Positions 18,017 through 27,566 of a stretch of 64,000 nucleotides of DNA are shown in pieces. This stretch comes from Novosphingobium silvae (GTDB lineage: Bacteria; Pseudomonadota; Alphaproteobacteria; Sphingomonadales; Sphingomonadaceae): NCBI RefSeq assembly GCF_009856825.1, contig NZ_WVTD01000002.1:1-64000 (forward strand). Direction: 5' to 3'. Position numbers and translations under genes: made by a program. The stretch's first letter is position 1; every line of letters starts with the position of its first letter. Under the pieces are notes generated by a model. It worked only from the letters and a program-made list of their open reading frames with translations, was not told the DNA's origin and did not search any database.

Positions 18017-18850
18017 ATGAGTGATGTTCTCGGCTACCAGGGCAAGCGGGTTATCGTCAGCGGCTGCTTCTCGGGCATGGGCGAGGCAACAGCCCGGCTC
18101 TTGGTGTCGCTTGGTGCGGAAGTGCACGGCTTTGATTCCAAGGAAAGCACCGTGCCGATGTCCACTTTCACGCAGATCGACCTGCGTGATCCCGCCACTA
18201 TCGAGGCTGCGGTGGCCGGCGTCGGTGGCAAAGTCGACGCACTGTTCAACTGCGCAGGACTTCCCGGAGGCGGTGGGTTTCTGCCCATGGATACAATGAA
18301 GGTGAACTTCCTCGGCACGCGCCACCTGACCGAGCAAATCATCCCGCTCATGGGCAGCAAGGGCGCCATCGTGTCGATCGCCTCCACCGGCGGACTTGGT
18401 TGGAGCCGGCGGATCCCGATCCACATGCAGCTACTCGCGACTCAAGGCTTCCAGGCGGGGCTGGAGTGGGCCGAGGCAAACCCGGACCACGTCGCCGAGG
18501 GTTACGCCTTCTCGAAGGAGGCCGTGATCGTCTGGACGCAGTTCATGGGCGCTCGCCTCATCAAGGAAGGCATTCGCATCAACTGCTCGCTACCCTCTCC
18601 CACGCAGACGCCGATGATGGCAACGTTTCATGCGACGTCCGGCAAGGATGTCGTCGACGCGGCGGCAGAGCCGCTCGGACGCTACACCACCGCCCAAGAG
18701 CAGGCTGGACCGCTGGTGCTGATCAACTCCGACCTGGCCGGGGTGGTCAACGGCGTGGTTCTTCCCGTGGACGGCGGGTTCATGGGCGGCCTCGCGACGG
18801 GTCAGGTGGACATCTCGCGCATGATGAGCGCGCCGAAACAGCAAGCCTGA
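18017..18850 (+). CDS. Short-chain dehydrogenase/reductase
   Basis: The ATG at 18017 follows GAGGAGG and gives 277 residues. Rossmann signatures are clear: cofactor loop SGCFSGMGEATARLL, VDALFNCAG at the fourth strand, Ser in IVSIASTGG and the YxxxK motif in EGYAFSKEAV. The pattern resembles the coniferyl-alcohol/3-alpha-hydroxysteroid dehydrogenase subgroup, which use NAD. An Asp at the end of strand two (HGFDSK) favours NAD(H). The gene is followed in the same direction by a crotonase, which could place it in aromatic or steroid side-chain breakdown. Substrate unknown. Confidence 0.85.
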   Translation: MSDVLGYQGKRVIVSGCFSGMGEATARLLVSLGAEVHGFDSKESTVPMSTFTQIDLRDPATIEAAVAGVGGKVDALFNCAGLPGGGGFLPMDTMKVNFLGTRHLTEQIIPLMGSKGAIVSIASTGGLGWSRRIPIHMQLLATQGFQAGLEWAEANPDHVAEGYAFSKEAVIVWTQFMGARLIKEGIRINCSLPSPTQTPMMATFHATSGKDVVDAAAEPLGRYTTAQEQAGPLVLINSDLAGVVNGVVLPVDGGFMGGLATGQVDISRMMSAPKQQA

Positions 18851-19025
18851 CTGAAGCCCGGTGCAAGCTGACCGGAGCCCGTCCGGCCGGTAAACTCGAT
18901 CCCGCCGGGACGCACATCCGATCCGGCGGAGCGCGTTCCCGGCGCGCTCAGGAGCAGAACCGGATTGTGCTGTCCTCGCCTGCACACCTATCTGTTGTCC
19001 GGAACGAGCCACGGGAGCCGACGAC

Positions 19026-19829
19026 ATGGAAGAACCTGTACTCTACGAGGCAGACGATGAAGGTATCGTTCTTCTCACACTGAACCGTCCCGATGTCCGC
19101 AATCCCATCTCGGACCCCGAGATGGTCGACGCGCTCTGCGCCGCCCTCGCCCGGTTGGAGTCCGATGCCACAGCGCGGGTGGGAATACTGACGGGCGCCG
19201 GAAAGACCTTTTCCTCGGGCGGCAACATCCATCAGATGAAGCCGGGGGGAAGTCTCAACACCGGCAGCCCTGTCACCACCCGACTGGCATACAAGCACGG
19301 TATCCAACGCCTTCCCCTCGCCTTCGCTGCGCTTGAAGTGCCCATAATTGCTGCCGTCAATGGTCCGGCGATTGGTGCTGGCTGCGATCTGGCATGCATG
19401 TGCGATCTTCGACTTGCCAGCGAGACTGCTAAATTCGCGGAGAGTTTCGTGAAGCTCGGGCTAATTGCGGGAGATGGTGGCTCCTGGCTCCTACCTCGTG
19501 TCGTAGGCTGGTCCAAGGCGGCAGAAATGGCGCTGACCGGCGATCCGATTGATGCTGCCGATGCTCTTTCTTGCGGCCTGGTGAGCAAGGTCGTAGCGGA
19601 CAGTGAACTACTGGATCAGGCCCAAGTCCTTGCCGGTCGCATCGCGGCTAATCCCACCCATGCGGTTCGAATGACAAAGCGACTTCTCTGGGAGGGACGT
19701 CGTGCAGACCTTGCAACCCTCCTGGAGATGGCGGCGGCCATGCAGGCAGCGGCGCACGCGATGGAAGATCATCAGGAAGCCATCGCGGCGTTCTTGGAAA
19801 AACGCACACCCAGTTTCAGCAAGCCTTGA
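19026..19829 (+). CDS. Crotonase / enoyl-CoA hydratase-isomerase family protein
   Basis: A 267-residue protein starting MEEPVLYEADDEGIVLLTLNRPDVRN. The crotonase oxyanion-hole pieces are present: GKTFSSGGNIHQM near residue 60 and GPAIGAGCDLACMCDLR near 115. In the segment FAESFVKLGLIAGDGG the first catalytic Glu of true hydratases is replaced and an Asp occurs in the GDGG turn. That pattern is more like isomerase/PaaG-type members than classical enoyl-CoA hydratase. It probably acts on an acyl-CoA in fatty or aromatic acid degradation. It lies 175 bp downstream of the SDR gene. Confidence 0.85.
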   Translation: MEEPVLYEADDEGIVLLTLNRPDVRNPISDPEMVDALCAALARLESDATARVGILTGAGKTFSSGGNIHQMKPGGSLNTGSPVTTRLAYKHGIQRLPLAFAALEVPIIAAVNGPAIGAGCDLACMCDLRLASETAKFAESFVKLGLIAGDGGSWLLPRVVGWSKAAEMALTGDPIDAADALSCGLVSKVVADSELLDQAQVLAGRIAANPTHAVRMTKRLLWEGRRADLATLLEMAAAMQAAAHAMEDHQEAIAAFLEKRTPSFSKP

Positions 19830-19830
19830 T

Positions 19831-19866
19831 TTCAATGTGATCCACTAATACGAACGTCACATTGAA
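19831..19866. promoter_or_regulatory. Perfect 10-bp inverted repeat upstream of ribB
   Basis: TTCAATGTGA at 19831-19840 is mirrored by TCACATTGAA at 19857-19866 with 16 bases between. It starts just after the crotonase stop and ends 19 bases before the ribB GTG. There is no T-run, so an intrinsic terminator is unlikely. An operator for a dimeric regulator, or a hairpin in the ribB leader, are the simple readings. Confidence 0.6.
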
Positions 19867-19885
19867 ATGTGAGATTGGAGCCCTG

Positions 19886-21196
19886 GTGGCAAGTGATCTG
19901 ATTGAAAAGGTACGCAGGCTCGTAACCGAGGGCGGGATGAGCAAGGCTGGCCTCGCCCGGGCCGCGGGCCTTCATGCCAATACCCTTCGCGATTGTACCG
20001 AGACGGACTGGAATCCTACCGCTGAGACCCTGGGCAAGCTGGAACGGGTGTTGTTTGCGAATGACGACCGCGAAGTCCTTGTTCCTATCGAGGAGATCAT
20101 CGAAGAGGCGCGCAACGGCCGCATGTTCATCCTTGTCGATGATGAGGACCGCGAGAATGAGGGCGACCTCATCATTCCGGCGCAGATGGCAACGCCAAGC
20201 GTGGTCAACTTCATGGCGACGCACGGGCGCGGCCTCATTTGCCTGGCGCTGACCAGCGGCCGGATCGACGAACTCGGCCTGGACCTCATGAGCCGCCACA
20301 ATGGAACTCGCCACGAGACCGCTTTCACCGTTTCGATTGAGGCGCGTGAGGGTGTCACGACCGGTATTTCCGCGGGCGACCGCGCGCGCACCATCTCGGT
20401 CGCGATCGACGGCACGAAAGGCAAGGGCGACATCGTGACGCCAGGCCACGTCTTTCCACTCCGTGCACGGGAAGGCGGCGTACTCGTACGCGCGGGTCAC
20501 ACCGAAGCGGCGGTGGACATCTCGCGCCTTGCCGGGCTTAACCCATCGGGCGTCATCTGCGAGATCATGCGCGATGACGGCACCATGGCACGCATGGACG
20601 ACCTTATCGGCTTCGCCCGGCTCCATGATCTCAAGATCGGGACGATCCGCGATCTCATCGCTTACCGCCGTCGCCACGACCGCCTGATCGAAAAGCGCAA
20701 CGAACTCGCCTTCCATTCACGCAACGGCGGGGATTGGGTGGCCCGGTCGTATTTCAACAAAGCAACGGGCGACGAGACGGTCGCGCTGGTGAAAGGGCGG
20801 ATTGATCCGGCCAAGCCGACGCTGGTGCGCATGCACACTCTATCCATCTTTGCCGACGTGTTCGGTGAAGACACGGGCGGGCGAACCGACCTTCTTCAAC
20901 GCTCAATGAGCATGATCGCGGAGGAAGGATCGGGGGTCATCGTGGTCATCAACAGACCAATGGATAAGCCCATGTCCCGCCTGATGGACATAAAGCAGCA
21001 GGTGCGCGATGGCGACAACCCGGATTTGGAGGAACTGCGAGACTACGGCGTTGGCGCGCAGATCCTAGCGGAACTCGGCGTCCATGACATGGTCCTGCTG
21101 ACCAACACGCATCATTCACTCGTCGCACTCGAAGGCTACGGGCTCAATATCGTCGGCGAACGACCCATCGCCGGCATTTCCGAAGGATCGAACTGA
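19886..21196 (+). CDS. ribB: 3,4-dihydroxy-2-butanone 4-phosphate synthase with N-terminal HTH and degenerate GTP cyclohydrolase II domain
   Basis: A GTG at 19886 with GGAG five bases upstream gives 436 residues; a TTG at 19862 would add eight. Residues 1-60 look like an XRE-type helix-turn-helix ([21 protein letters not shown]). Residues about 65-270 are RibB with the acidic metal/substrate loop [24 protein letters not shown] and the [22 protein letters not shown] loop. It converts ribulose 5-phosphate to the four-carbon riboflavin precursor. The C-terminal 160 residues resemble GTP cyclohydrolase II, but the region that should carry the three zinc cysteines reads [18 protein letters not shown], with none. 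That domain is probably inactive. ribH follows after one base. Confidence 0.9.
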   Translation: MASDLIEKVRRLVTEGGMSKAGLARAAGLHANTLRDCTETDWNPTAETLGKLERVLFANDDREVLVPIEEIIEEARNGRMFILVDDEDRENEGDLIIPAQMATPSVVNFMATHGRGLICLALTSGRIDELGLDLMSRHNGTRHETAFTVSIEAREGVTTGISAGDRARTISVAIDGTKGKGDIVTPGHVFPLRAREGGVLVRAGHTEAAVDISRLAGLNPSGVICEIMRDDGTMARMDDLIGFARLHDLKIGTIRDLIAYRRRHDRLIEKRNELAFHSRNGGDWVARSYFNKATGDETVALVKGRIDPAKPTLVRMHTLSIFADVFGEDTGGRTDLLQRSMSMIAEEGSGVIVVINRPMDKPMSRLMDIKQQVRDGDNPDLEELRDYGVGAQILAELGVHDMVLLTNTHHSLVALEGYGLNIVGERPIAGISEGSN

Positions 21197-21197
21197 C

Positions 21198-21620
21198 ATG
21201 GGCCGCTTTCTCATCGTCGAAGCACGCTTCTACGACCATCTGAACGACCATTTGATCGCCGGCGCCAAGGCCGCACTGAAGGCAGCGGGCCACAAGGCCG
21301 AAGTCGTCACGGTACCCGGCGCGCTGGAGATCCCGGCCGCCATCTCCCTTGCCGATGCCACCGGGGACTACGACGGCTACGTCGCCATCGGGGTGGTGAT
21401 CAGGGGGGAGACTTATCACTTCGAGATCGTTGCCGGCGAATCCGCTCGCGGGATCATGGCGCTGACAATGGACGGCATTCCGATCGGCAATGGCATTCTC
21501 ACCGTCGAGAACGACGATCAGGCGCTGGTCCGCGCCGATCCCGCCCAGAAGGACAAGGGTGGAGAAGCAGCAAGAGCTGCCATCGCCCTTCATGACCTGA
21601 AGGATAGGTTTGGAGGCTGA
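21198..21620 (+). CDS. ribH: 6,7-dimethyl-8-ribityllumazine synthase
   Basis: A 140-residue protein starting [19 protein letters not shown]. It has the lumazine synthase substrate site: [13 protein letters not shown] near residue 45, [17 protein letters not shown] near 75 with the catalytic His, and [14 protein letters not shown] near 110. It condenses the RibB product with the pyrimidine precursor to form lumazine in riboflavin synthesis. It lies one base after ribB, so the two are one operon. Length is typical of the family. Confidence 0.96.
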   Translation: MGRFLIVEARFYDHLNDHLIAGAKAALKAAGHKAEVVTVPGALEIPAAISLADATGDYDGYVAIGVVIRGETYHFEIVAGESARGIMALTMDGIPIGNGILTVENDDQALVRADPAQKDKGGEAARAAIALHDLKDRFGG

Positions 21621-21649
21621 CGAGGTCGGTCTCCGCCTCCGTCAGCCTT
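21615..21649 (+). terminator. Hairpin at the end of ribH
   Basis: AGGCTGACG (21615-21623) pairs with CGTCAGCCT (21641-21649), and the loop holds a further GAGG/CCTC pairing. It overlaps the ribH stop codon. There is no clear T-run, so it may be a Rho-assisted or processing hairpin. Confidence 0.5.
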
Positions 21650-22207
21650 CCTCGTCTGGAAGGCGACGGGTCAGCCAGGGCGCTCCTCAAACAAAGCTTT
21701 CTAAGTCGTGCGCGGTTTCATGATCACGCCCGCCTAGTCCGCGCACCAGCAACGTGGCAGCCGTGCTCACCACAAAAGGTCGAGCAGCACTCTCGGCGAA
21801 TGCTGAGCGCGCTGCAGCCTTTCCTCACGTCGACGCCCACAGTCGTCCGGAGGAGCCTCGCGATACCCTCCGGATTACCTTGTCATGCCCCGCTCGCGAA
21901 CGCGATGAGCCGCATCATAAGATAAGTACTTATACGCCCCCAAAGTACTATGAGAGGCCATGTACCCCTGATCATTCACAATTTTTAACTTGCAGCGACG
22001 CAAAGGATTGGTCGCGGGATGATCACAAGTGGGACACCCTGCGAATCTTTGGTTCCCAACTGCTTTCCATCGTGTACTCGACCCCTGACGCCTTCGGTTT
22101 TGATCTGAAATGGAGGCGTCTTTTGAAACAAGTCAACGCCGCGAAGCGGCGGGGTCGCCAAACATGGCCTGGTTTCACCGGGCCGGCGAGGGATAGAACC
22201 CTCACCG
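21621..22207. other. 587-bp region without a convincing gene
   Basis: One 159-codon plus-strand frame (21754-22233) has no family signature and crosses an AT-rich patch at about 21910-22000, so I do not call it. The AT-rich patch (ATAAGATAAGTACTTATACG) is unusual against the GC-rich background and may be promoter DNA for the downstream small gene, or a scar of transfer. Confidence 0.4.
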
Positions 22208-22387
22208 ATGGAGAATACTTGGGTGAACACTAATCAAGTGGCGCAGGATATTGCGTCGGACCTGCAGGTACGGATCGCCGATTTGGAAAAGATCGGCGCC
22301 TTGATTGCGGCGGCGCATGTTCAGGCCGCCATCGACGCCCTGCGTCAGCAGTTTGATCTTCCGTGTGAAGCCTCCGAAACGGATTAG
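22208..22387 (+). CDS. Small hypothetical protein upstream of the MarR gene
   Basis: Read from the ATG at 22208 this is a 59-residue protein, MENTWVNTNQVAQDIASDLQ onward, with a helical middle (IADLEKIGALIAAAHVQAAIDALRQQ) and an acidic tail. An in-frame GTG at 22223 is an alternative start. The composition is natural and the gene lies in the same direction as the MarR-family gene, whose product also begins MENT. The spacing from that gene is about 185 bp. Function unknown. Confidence 0.4.
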   Translation: MENTWVNTNQVAQDIASDLQVRIADLEKIGALIAAAHVQAAIDALRQQFDLPCEASETD

Positions 22388-22571
22388 ACTACGCAAGACG
22401 CCGCTGCGGATGACTGCCTATGTTGCATCCGTGGCGGACGAAGCAAGTATGTGCGTACTTTCAGAAGTGAGCAGTGCGAACGTAAGGATTTCTCGCGACA
22501 TTGGGGCAATCAAAGCGCGACTGGCACTTACAAAAGGTGACATCGCGATTTCAAACTGGTGACGAGATTCG

Positions 22572-23141
22572 ATGGAGAACACGGACCAGTTGATGCGAAA
22601 CCGCGCCAAAGCCATTCGGCTTATCGGAATCGCGAACGAATTGCTGGCAATGGCCCGCGAACTGGAGATCGGGGAAAGCACCTCGACCGTGCTGGACACG
22701 ATGCCCGGCCGAAGCTCCTCGGCACCTGATGGCAGCAGGGTCACGACCGCTGGTCAGGACCACCCGATCTGGGTGGAACTAGCCCGTCAGAACTATGATG
22801 ACCGGCGGCGGCGGAACAAGATCTTCCGTTCGGAAGACCTGTTCGGCGAACCCGCCTGGGACATCCTGCTAGACCTTTTCATCGCCGCGAAGGAACGCCG
22901 GCGCGTGTCCGTGACAAGCGCATGCATCGGTTCTGCCGTCCCTTCCACCACCGCATTGCGATGGATCGCGATCCTTGAAAAGCAGGGCCTTCTCGTGCGC
23001 GAGGCGGATCCCGGCGATGCTCGCCGTGTCTATGTCAAGCTGAGCGCCCGCGGCTATGCCGCAATGCTGGAATACTTCGCTTCTGCGTCCCGTTCCATCG
23101 TGCGGTTGGACGACACCCAAAAGGATGGGTCGCCGAGATAA
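22572..23141 (+). CDS. MarR-family winged-helix regulator
   Basis: A 189-residue protein. Residues about 1-90 form an extended N-terminus with a helix ANELLAMARELEIG and a charged stretch NYDDRRRRNKIF. The C-terminal 90 residues are a winged helix: WDILLDLFIAAKERRRVSVT, recognition helix SAVPSTTALRWIAILEKQG, and the wing VREADPGDARRVYVKLSARG. Wing and helix are MarR-like. The N-terminal extension differs from compact MarR proteins. It is a DNA-binding regulator whose targets are unknown. It converges with enolase. Confidence 0.8.
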   Translation: MENTDQLMRNRAKAIRLIGIANELLAMARELEIGESTSTVLDTMPGRSSSAPDGSRVTTAGQDHPIWVELARQNYDDRRRRNKIFRSEDLFGEPAWDILLDLFIAAKERRRVSVTSACIGSAVPSTTALRWIAILEKQGLLVREADPGDARRVYVKLSARGYAAMLEYFASASRSIVRLDDTQKDGSPR

Positions 23142-23183
23142 CGGCGTTTTTCTCCAGGGGAAGCGAGAGGGTTTGCGAAGGGA

Positions 23184-23212
23184 GTGACCGTGCCCTGCCC
23201 CGGCACGGTCAC
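23184..23212. terminator. Strong hairpin between the MarR gene and eno
   Basis: GTGACCGTGCC (23184-23194) and GGCACGGTCAC (23202-23212) form an 11-bp perfect stem with a seven-base loop between two convergent genes. There is no T-run on either strand. It probably serves both genes. Confidence 0.6.
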
Positions 23213-23223
23213 ATGCGAGATGA

Positions 23224-24561
<1,338 letters not shown>

Positions 24562-24569
24562 TTAGCAGG

Positions 24570-24594
24570 GGAACTTCGCGTGGCAAGTTGCGTT
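24570..24594 (+). promoter_or_regulatory. Candidate EcfG (general stress response) promoter
   Basis: GGAAC at 24570-24574 and CGTT at 24591-24594 are separated by 16 bases. This is the consensus spacing of the alphaproteobacterial stress sigma factor EcfG. It points at the operon starting 24690, about 95 bp downstream. Confidence 0.6.
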
Positions 24595-24689
24595 GCAGCA
24601 ATATCGACGCGCAAATTGTGTTACTCTGTCTACATATCACCTATAGAACAGAGGCCCGCGCCAAGGGTAGAAAAGGAAGGAATACCATC

Positions 24690-25202
24690 ATGGTCGATCC
24701 CACCATCTCCGCCGAAACCGGCACGGAAAGCGCCAAGAACCACTTCGCGAAGGCTGTCGAAGAGGCGAAGGCCGGTGCGCAGGCGCTGGCGGACGAATAC
24801 AAGGACAAGCTGAACCAGGCGAAGGGCGAATGGACGAACGAGGCGAAGGTCCGGTCCGGCGAGGCCAAGGACAAGGCCAACACCTTCGCAGCCGACGCCC
24901 GGACACGCGCGGGTGAATATGCGGTTGAGGGCAAGGCCAAGGCGAGCCAGGCTATCGTCGGAGTTTCCAAGCTGATCGACGACAACGCCACGCTGATCGA
25001 CGAAAAAGTCGGCGTGAAATACGGTGATTACGCACGTTCCGCTTCAAAATCCCTGAGCGAAACTGCCGCTCGGATCGATGAAAAGTCGCTTGAGGAGCTC
25101 GGGGACGACGCACGTGAATTCGTGCGGAACAGCCCGGGCGTGGCAGTCGGCATCGCTGTAGGCGTAGGCTACGTTCTCGCTCGCATATTCAAGGGCAAGT
25201 GA
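24690..25202 (+). CDS. YqjD/ElaB-like membrane-anchored protein
   Basis: The ATG at 24690 follows AAGGAAGG and gives 170 residues. Most of the protein is charged, Ala/Lys-rich helix (KNHFAKAVEEAKAGAQALAD, EAKVRSGEAKDKANTFAADA), like apolipoprotein or LEA-type helices. The last 25 residues are a membrane segment (PGVAVGIAVGVGYVLARIF) ending in Lys. That layout matches YqjD/ElaB (DUF883) proteins, which anchor ribosomes to the membrane in stationary-phase enterobacteria. The call is by architecture and gene context, not close sequence identity. It is the first gene of a four-gene operon preceded by a stress promoter. Confidence 0.6.
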   Translation: MVDPTISAETGTESAKNHFAKAVEEAKAGAQALADEYKDKLNQAKGEWTNEAKVRSGEAKDKANTFAADARTRAGEYAVEGKAKASQAIVGVSKLIDDNATLIDEKVGVKYGDYARSASKSLSETAARIDEKSLEELGDDAREFVRNSPGVAVGIAVGVGYVLARIFKGK

Positions 25203-25615
25203 GGGCTCTCGGCCCTCACGCGACACTTTCGATGCACGAACTGGACACCAGATTGGAGCCTGACCAGGGAGAGTTCTCGGATCTTTCCTTGGCACAGGAC
25301 CTGCGGCAGCTTGCGGACGAGGCTAAGGCTGTCGCTCGGACGGAACTAGCTTTCCAGAAGTCACGTGCGGCCTATGTTGGCGCGGAAACCAAGACAATCA
25401 CGCTGCTTTTCGTGATTGCGCTTGTCATCGCGTTCTTTGCTGTGATGGCCTTGGTCGTGGGGGTTGTTATTGCTCTTGGGCCAATACTTGGTCTCTGGGG
25501 AGCAATGGCTGCGGTAACAGTAGTATTGCTGATCGCCGCTGGTCTATGTGCTTTCACCGCTATGGGCCGGCTTTCGCGCATGATGAAGATCGTGAGCAAT
25601 TCAGACAAGAATTGA
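25199..25615 (+). CDS. Phage-holin-like / YqjE (DUF1469) family membrane protein
   Basis: A GTG at 25199 overlaps the previous stop as GTGA and has AAGGG just upstream; an ATG at 25232 is the alternative. The 138-residue protein has an N-terminal helix of soluble sequence (LAQDLRQLADEAKAVARTE) and two membrane helices (about residues 68-90 and 98-120). This is the holin-X/YqjE pattern. YqjE homologues follow YqjD in enterobacteria, as here. The role is unknown but linked to envelope stress. Confidence 0.7.
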   Translation: MRALGPHATLSMHELDTRLEPDQGEFSDLSLAQDLRQLADEAKAVARTELAFQKSRAAYVGAETKTITLLFVIALVIAFFAVMALVVGVVIALGPILGLWGAMAAVTVVLLIAAGLCAFTAMGRLSRMMKIVSNSDKN

Positions 25616-25629
25616 GGGGAACCGGGCGG

Positions 25630-25923
25630 ATGAACAGGCTTGCTGCCCAGGTCATGGCGGATCGCACTGCGAAAGAAGCAGCGCGTGCGCAGTTCGATGG
25701 ACACTACAAAGCCTTCCGGGCTGATATGGCTGAGCGGGGGCTTGGCGGTCGCATTGCCGATGAAGCCACCGAGCAGGCCAAGCTTATCTTCGATGAAGCA
25801 GTCGCCGTCGTAGAAGAGCACCCTGCCGCCGTAGGCGGAACCTTGGCTGCACTGGTGCTTTGGATGGTGAGAAACCCCATCATTGCAGGTATCAAGAGAG
25901 TTCTTGATACCTGCTCGAAGTAA
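25630..25923 (+). CDS. Small membrane-associated protein (third gene of the YqjD-type operon)
   Basis: A 97-residue protein from the ATG at 25630, 15 bp after the previous gene. The first 60 residues are a charged helix (MNRLAAQVMADRTAKEAARA, later EQAKLIFDEAVAVVEEHP). A single membrane segment follows (AAVGGTLAALVLWMV) with a basic tail. It occupies the position of yqjK in the enterobacterial operon, although I see no direct sequence match. Function unknown. Confidence 0.6.
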   Translation: MNRLAAQVMADRTAKEAARAQFDGHYKAFRADMAERGLGGRIADEATEQAKLIFDEAVAVVEEHPAAVGGTLAALVLWMVRNPIIAGIKRVLDTCSK

Positions 25924-25935
25924 AGGAACCGTCCC

Positions 25936-26532
25936 GTGACGAAATCCGAACAGTCGACCAGCGTCCCCTCGGCAGACCTCAAGGGCACAAACGTTGTCGT
26001 CCTTCCAGGGAAGCCTTCGCAGGAGCGACCTTCGGAAAAGGTCATTGCCTTCGTAAAGCGCCATCCAGTTCTGACGGTCGCTGGAGGGATCGCAATTGGC
26101 GTTGCTGTGAGTGCCTTTATTCCGCGTCGGAAGAGCCGCCGATTTGTGAACAAGGCAGTGGATCTGGCCGAGGCCGCCGGCGCTGCAACTGCAGTGTTCG
26201 GCAAGCGCGCCGGTGAGAAGGCGCATGATGTTGGTGCAGACGCGCGCAAACAAGTCTCGATCTTCGCGCGTCAGGCGGAAAAAGCCGGCGATGCGGCGAT
26301 CCACAACCTGGAGAAGTACGGACTTGCCGCCCTTGCCTCAGCGGGAACTTTCGGCAAGGCTACTGCGAAGCGTACCAGCAGGTTCGCCGATGTGGCGGCC
26401 GATGCCGCGCAGCGTATCAGCGAAGAGGCTGCTATTCGCGCTCACCGGCTCAGTGAAACCGCGCATGAAGGCTCGAACAAGGTCATCCATCTGGCCGGCG
26501 ACCTTAAAAAGCGGGCCCGTTCGCACCGCTAG
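25936..26532 (+). CDS. Membrane-anchored Ala/Lys-rich helical protein (fourth gene of the YqjD-type operon)
   Basis: A GTG at 25936, 13 bp after the previous stop, gives 198 residues. One membrane segment (LTVAGGIAIGVAVSAFI) lies near residue 50, directly after EKVIAFVKRHP, and is followed by RRKSRR. The remaining 120 residues are charged helix (KRAGEKAHDVGADARKQ, AQRISEEAAIRAHRLSETA). The EKV-x-FV-RHP-membrane arrangement resembles DUF883-type C-termini but here is at the N-terminal side. It is the last gene of the operon. Confidence 0.6.
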   Translation: MTKSEQSTSVPSADLKGTNVVVLPGKPSQERPSEKVIAFVKRHPVLTVAGGIAIGVAVSAFIPRRKSRRFVNKAVDLAEAAGAATAVFGKRAGEKAHDVGADARKQVSIFARQAEKAGDAAIHNLEKYGLAALASAGTFGKATAKRTSRFADVAADAAQRISEEAAIRAHRLSETAHEGSNKVIHLAGDLKKRARSHR

Positions 26533-26661
26533 GTTGCGGCGGCGATAACGCTTCGCAACATTGCGATAATGTCGGGACCGCAAGGGTCATCTGCACTTGC
26601 CCCGCAACCCGGCTAAAATTATAGGGGCGCATCTCCCCCATACAGGAAAGCGCCCTCCCTC

Positions 26662-26883
26662 ATGCAGAAGCTTCACCTCGTCATGGGCGGCCGGGTCAAG
26701 GACCCGCGCAGCCTTGAATTTACCGACCTCAAGGAACTCGACCTCGTCGGTGTGTACCCTGATTTCGCTTCCGCTCAGGAAGCCTGGAAATCAAACGCGC
26801 AGCGCACGGTTGACGATGCCGAGATGAAGTACGTGATCGTTCATCTTCATCGCCTGCTTGAACCGGGCCTTTCTGAAGATTGA
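26662..26883 (+). CDS. DUF4170 family protein
   Basis: A 73-residue protein: KLHLVMGGRVKDPRSLEF, ELDLVGVYPDFASAQEAW, then MKYVIVHLHRLLEP at the end. The spacing of these three blocks is that of DUF4170, a small alphaproteobacterial family with a ferredoxin-like pattern resembling inner-membrane or RNA-binding small proteins. Function is unknown. It is monocistronic and converges with greA across a strong bidirectional terminator. Confidence 0.85.
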   Translation: MQKLHLVMGGRVKDPRSLEFTDLKELDLVGVYPDFASAQEAWKSNAQRTVDDAEMKYVIVHLHRLLEPGLSED

Positions 26884-26898
26884 CCCTTTTGTCACAAC

Positions 26899-26936
26899 AA
26901 CAAAAAAGGCCGGCAGCAATGCCGGCCTTTTTTGTT
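26899..26936. terminator. Bidirectional intrinsic terminator between DUF4170 and greA
   Basis: AACAAAAAAGGCCGGC (26899-26914) pairs with GCCGGCCTTTTTTGTT (26921-26936) around a six-base loop. The A-run and T-run give a poly-U tail in both directions. Confidence 0.95.
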
Positions 26937-26953
26937 GCCCGACGAAAACCGAC

Positions 26954-27430
26954 TCAGATGAACTCGATTTTCTGTACGAGATAGAACTTGTCTCCAGCCG
27001 GCACCGTAACCTCGACTTCATCGTCGATACGGCGCCCGATCAGCGCCTTGCCCAGCGGGGAATTGTAGCTGATGCGGCCGACCTTCGCGTCGGCTTCGTA
27101 CGGTCCCACGATCTGGTACTTCACCGGCCTGTCGTCCTCGTCGAGCAGAGTGACGGTTGCACCGAAGATGATCTTGTCGCCTGAAAGCGTCGTCGGATCC
27201 ACGATCTGTGCGCGAGTGATCTTGTCTTCGAGATCCGCGATCGTCGCTTCGACCTGACCCTGGCGTTCCTTGGCCGCATGATACTCGGCGTTCTCCGAAA
27301 GGTCACCGTGAGCACGCGCTTCCTCGATGGCGTCGACGATACGCGGACGCTCCTCACGAAGCGCCTTGAGATCCGCGGTGAGCCTTTCGTAGCCTTCCGC
27401 GAGCATCGGCAGCTTTTCGATACTTGCCAT
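26954..27430 (-). CDS. greA: Transcription elongation factor GreA
   Basis: The ATG at 27430 ([20 protein letters not shown]) gives 158 residues, the standard length. The N-terminal coiled coil contains [20 protein letters not shown], with the tip Asp and Glu that position magnesium in the RNA polymerase active site. The C-terminal FKBP-like domain has [22 protein letters not shown]. It rescues backtracked polymerase by stimulating transcript cleavage. Upstream reading frame extension to 27625 is non-coding leader. It lies 136 bp downstream of carB. Confidence 0.97.
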   Translation of the reverse strand: MASIEKLPMLAEGYERLTADLKALREERPRIVDAIEEARAHGDLSENAEYHAAKERQGQVEATIADLEDKITRAQIVDPTTLSGDKIIFGATVTLLDEDDRPVKYQIVGPYEADAKVGRISYNSPLGKALIGRRIDDEVEVTVPAGDKFYLVQKIEFI

Positions 27431-27566
27431 TCTGATTTGATTCCTTCTGTTGCCCCCCGCCCTCGATCGACCATGCCGGAGACTACTCTCCTGTCCCGAC
27501 CCACTGGCTTTGATGCCGTTCCGGGTCAGGGCCGATCCGCAGCGATGTCGGGAGGCAAGATCGATT

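Noticed and set aside
19830..19885. FMN riboswitch before ribB
   Set aside because: The leader is only 56 bp and lacks the conserved RFN-element segments.
21754..22233. 159-codon plus-strand frame
   Set aside because: No family, no clear ribosome binding site, and it crosses an AT-rich non-coding patch and the small gene at 22208.
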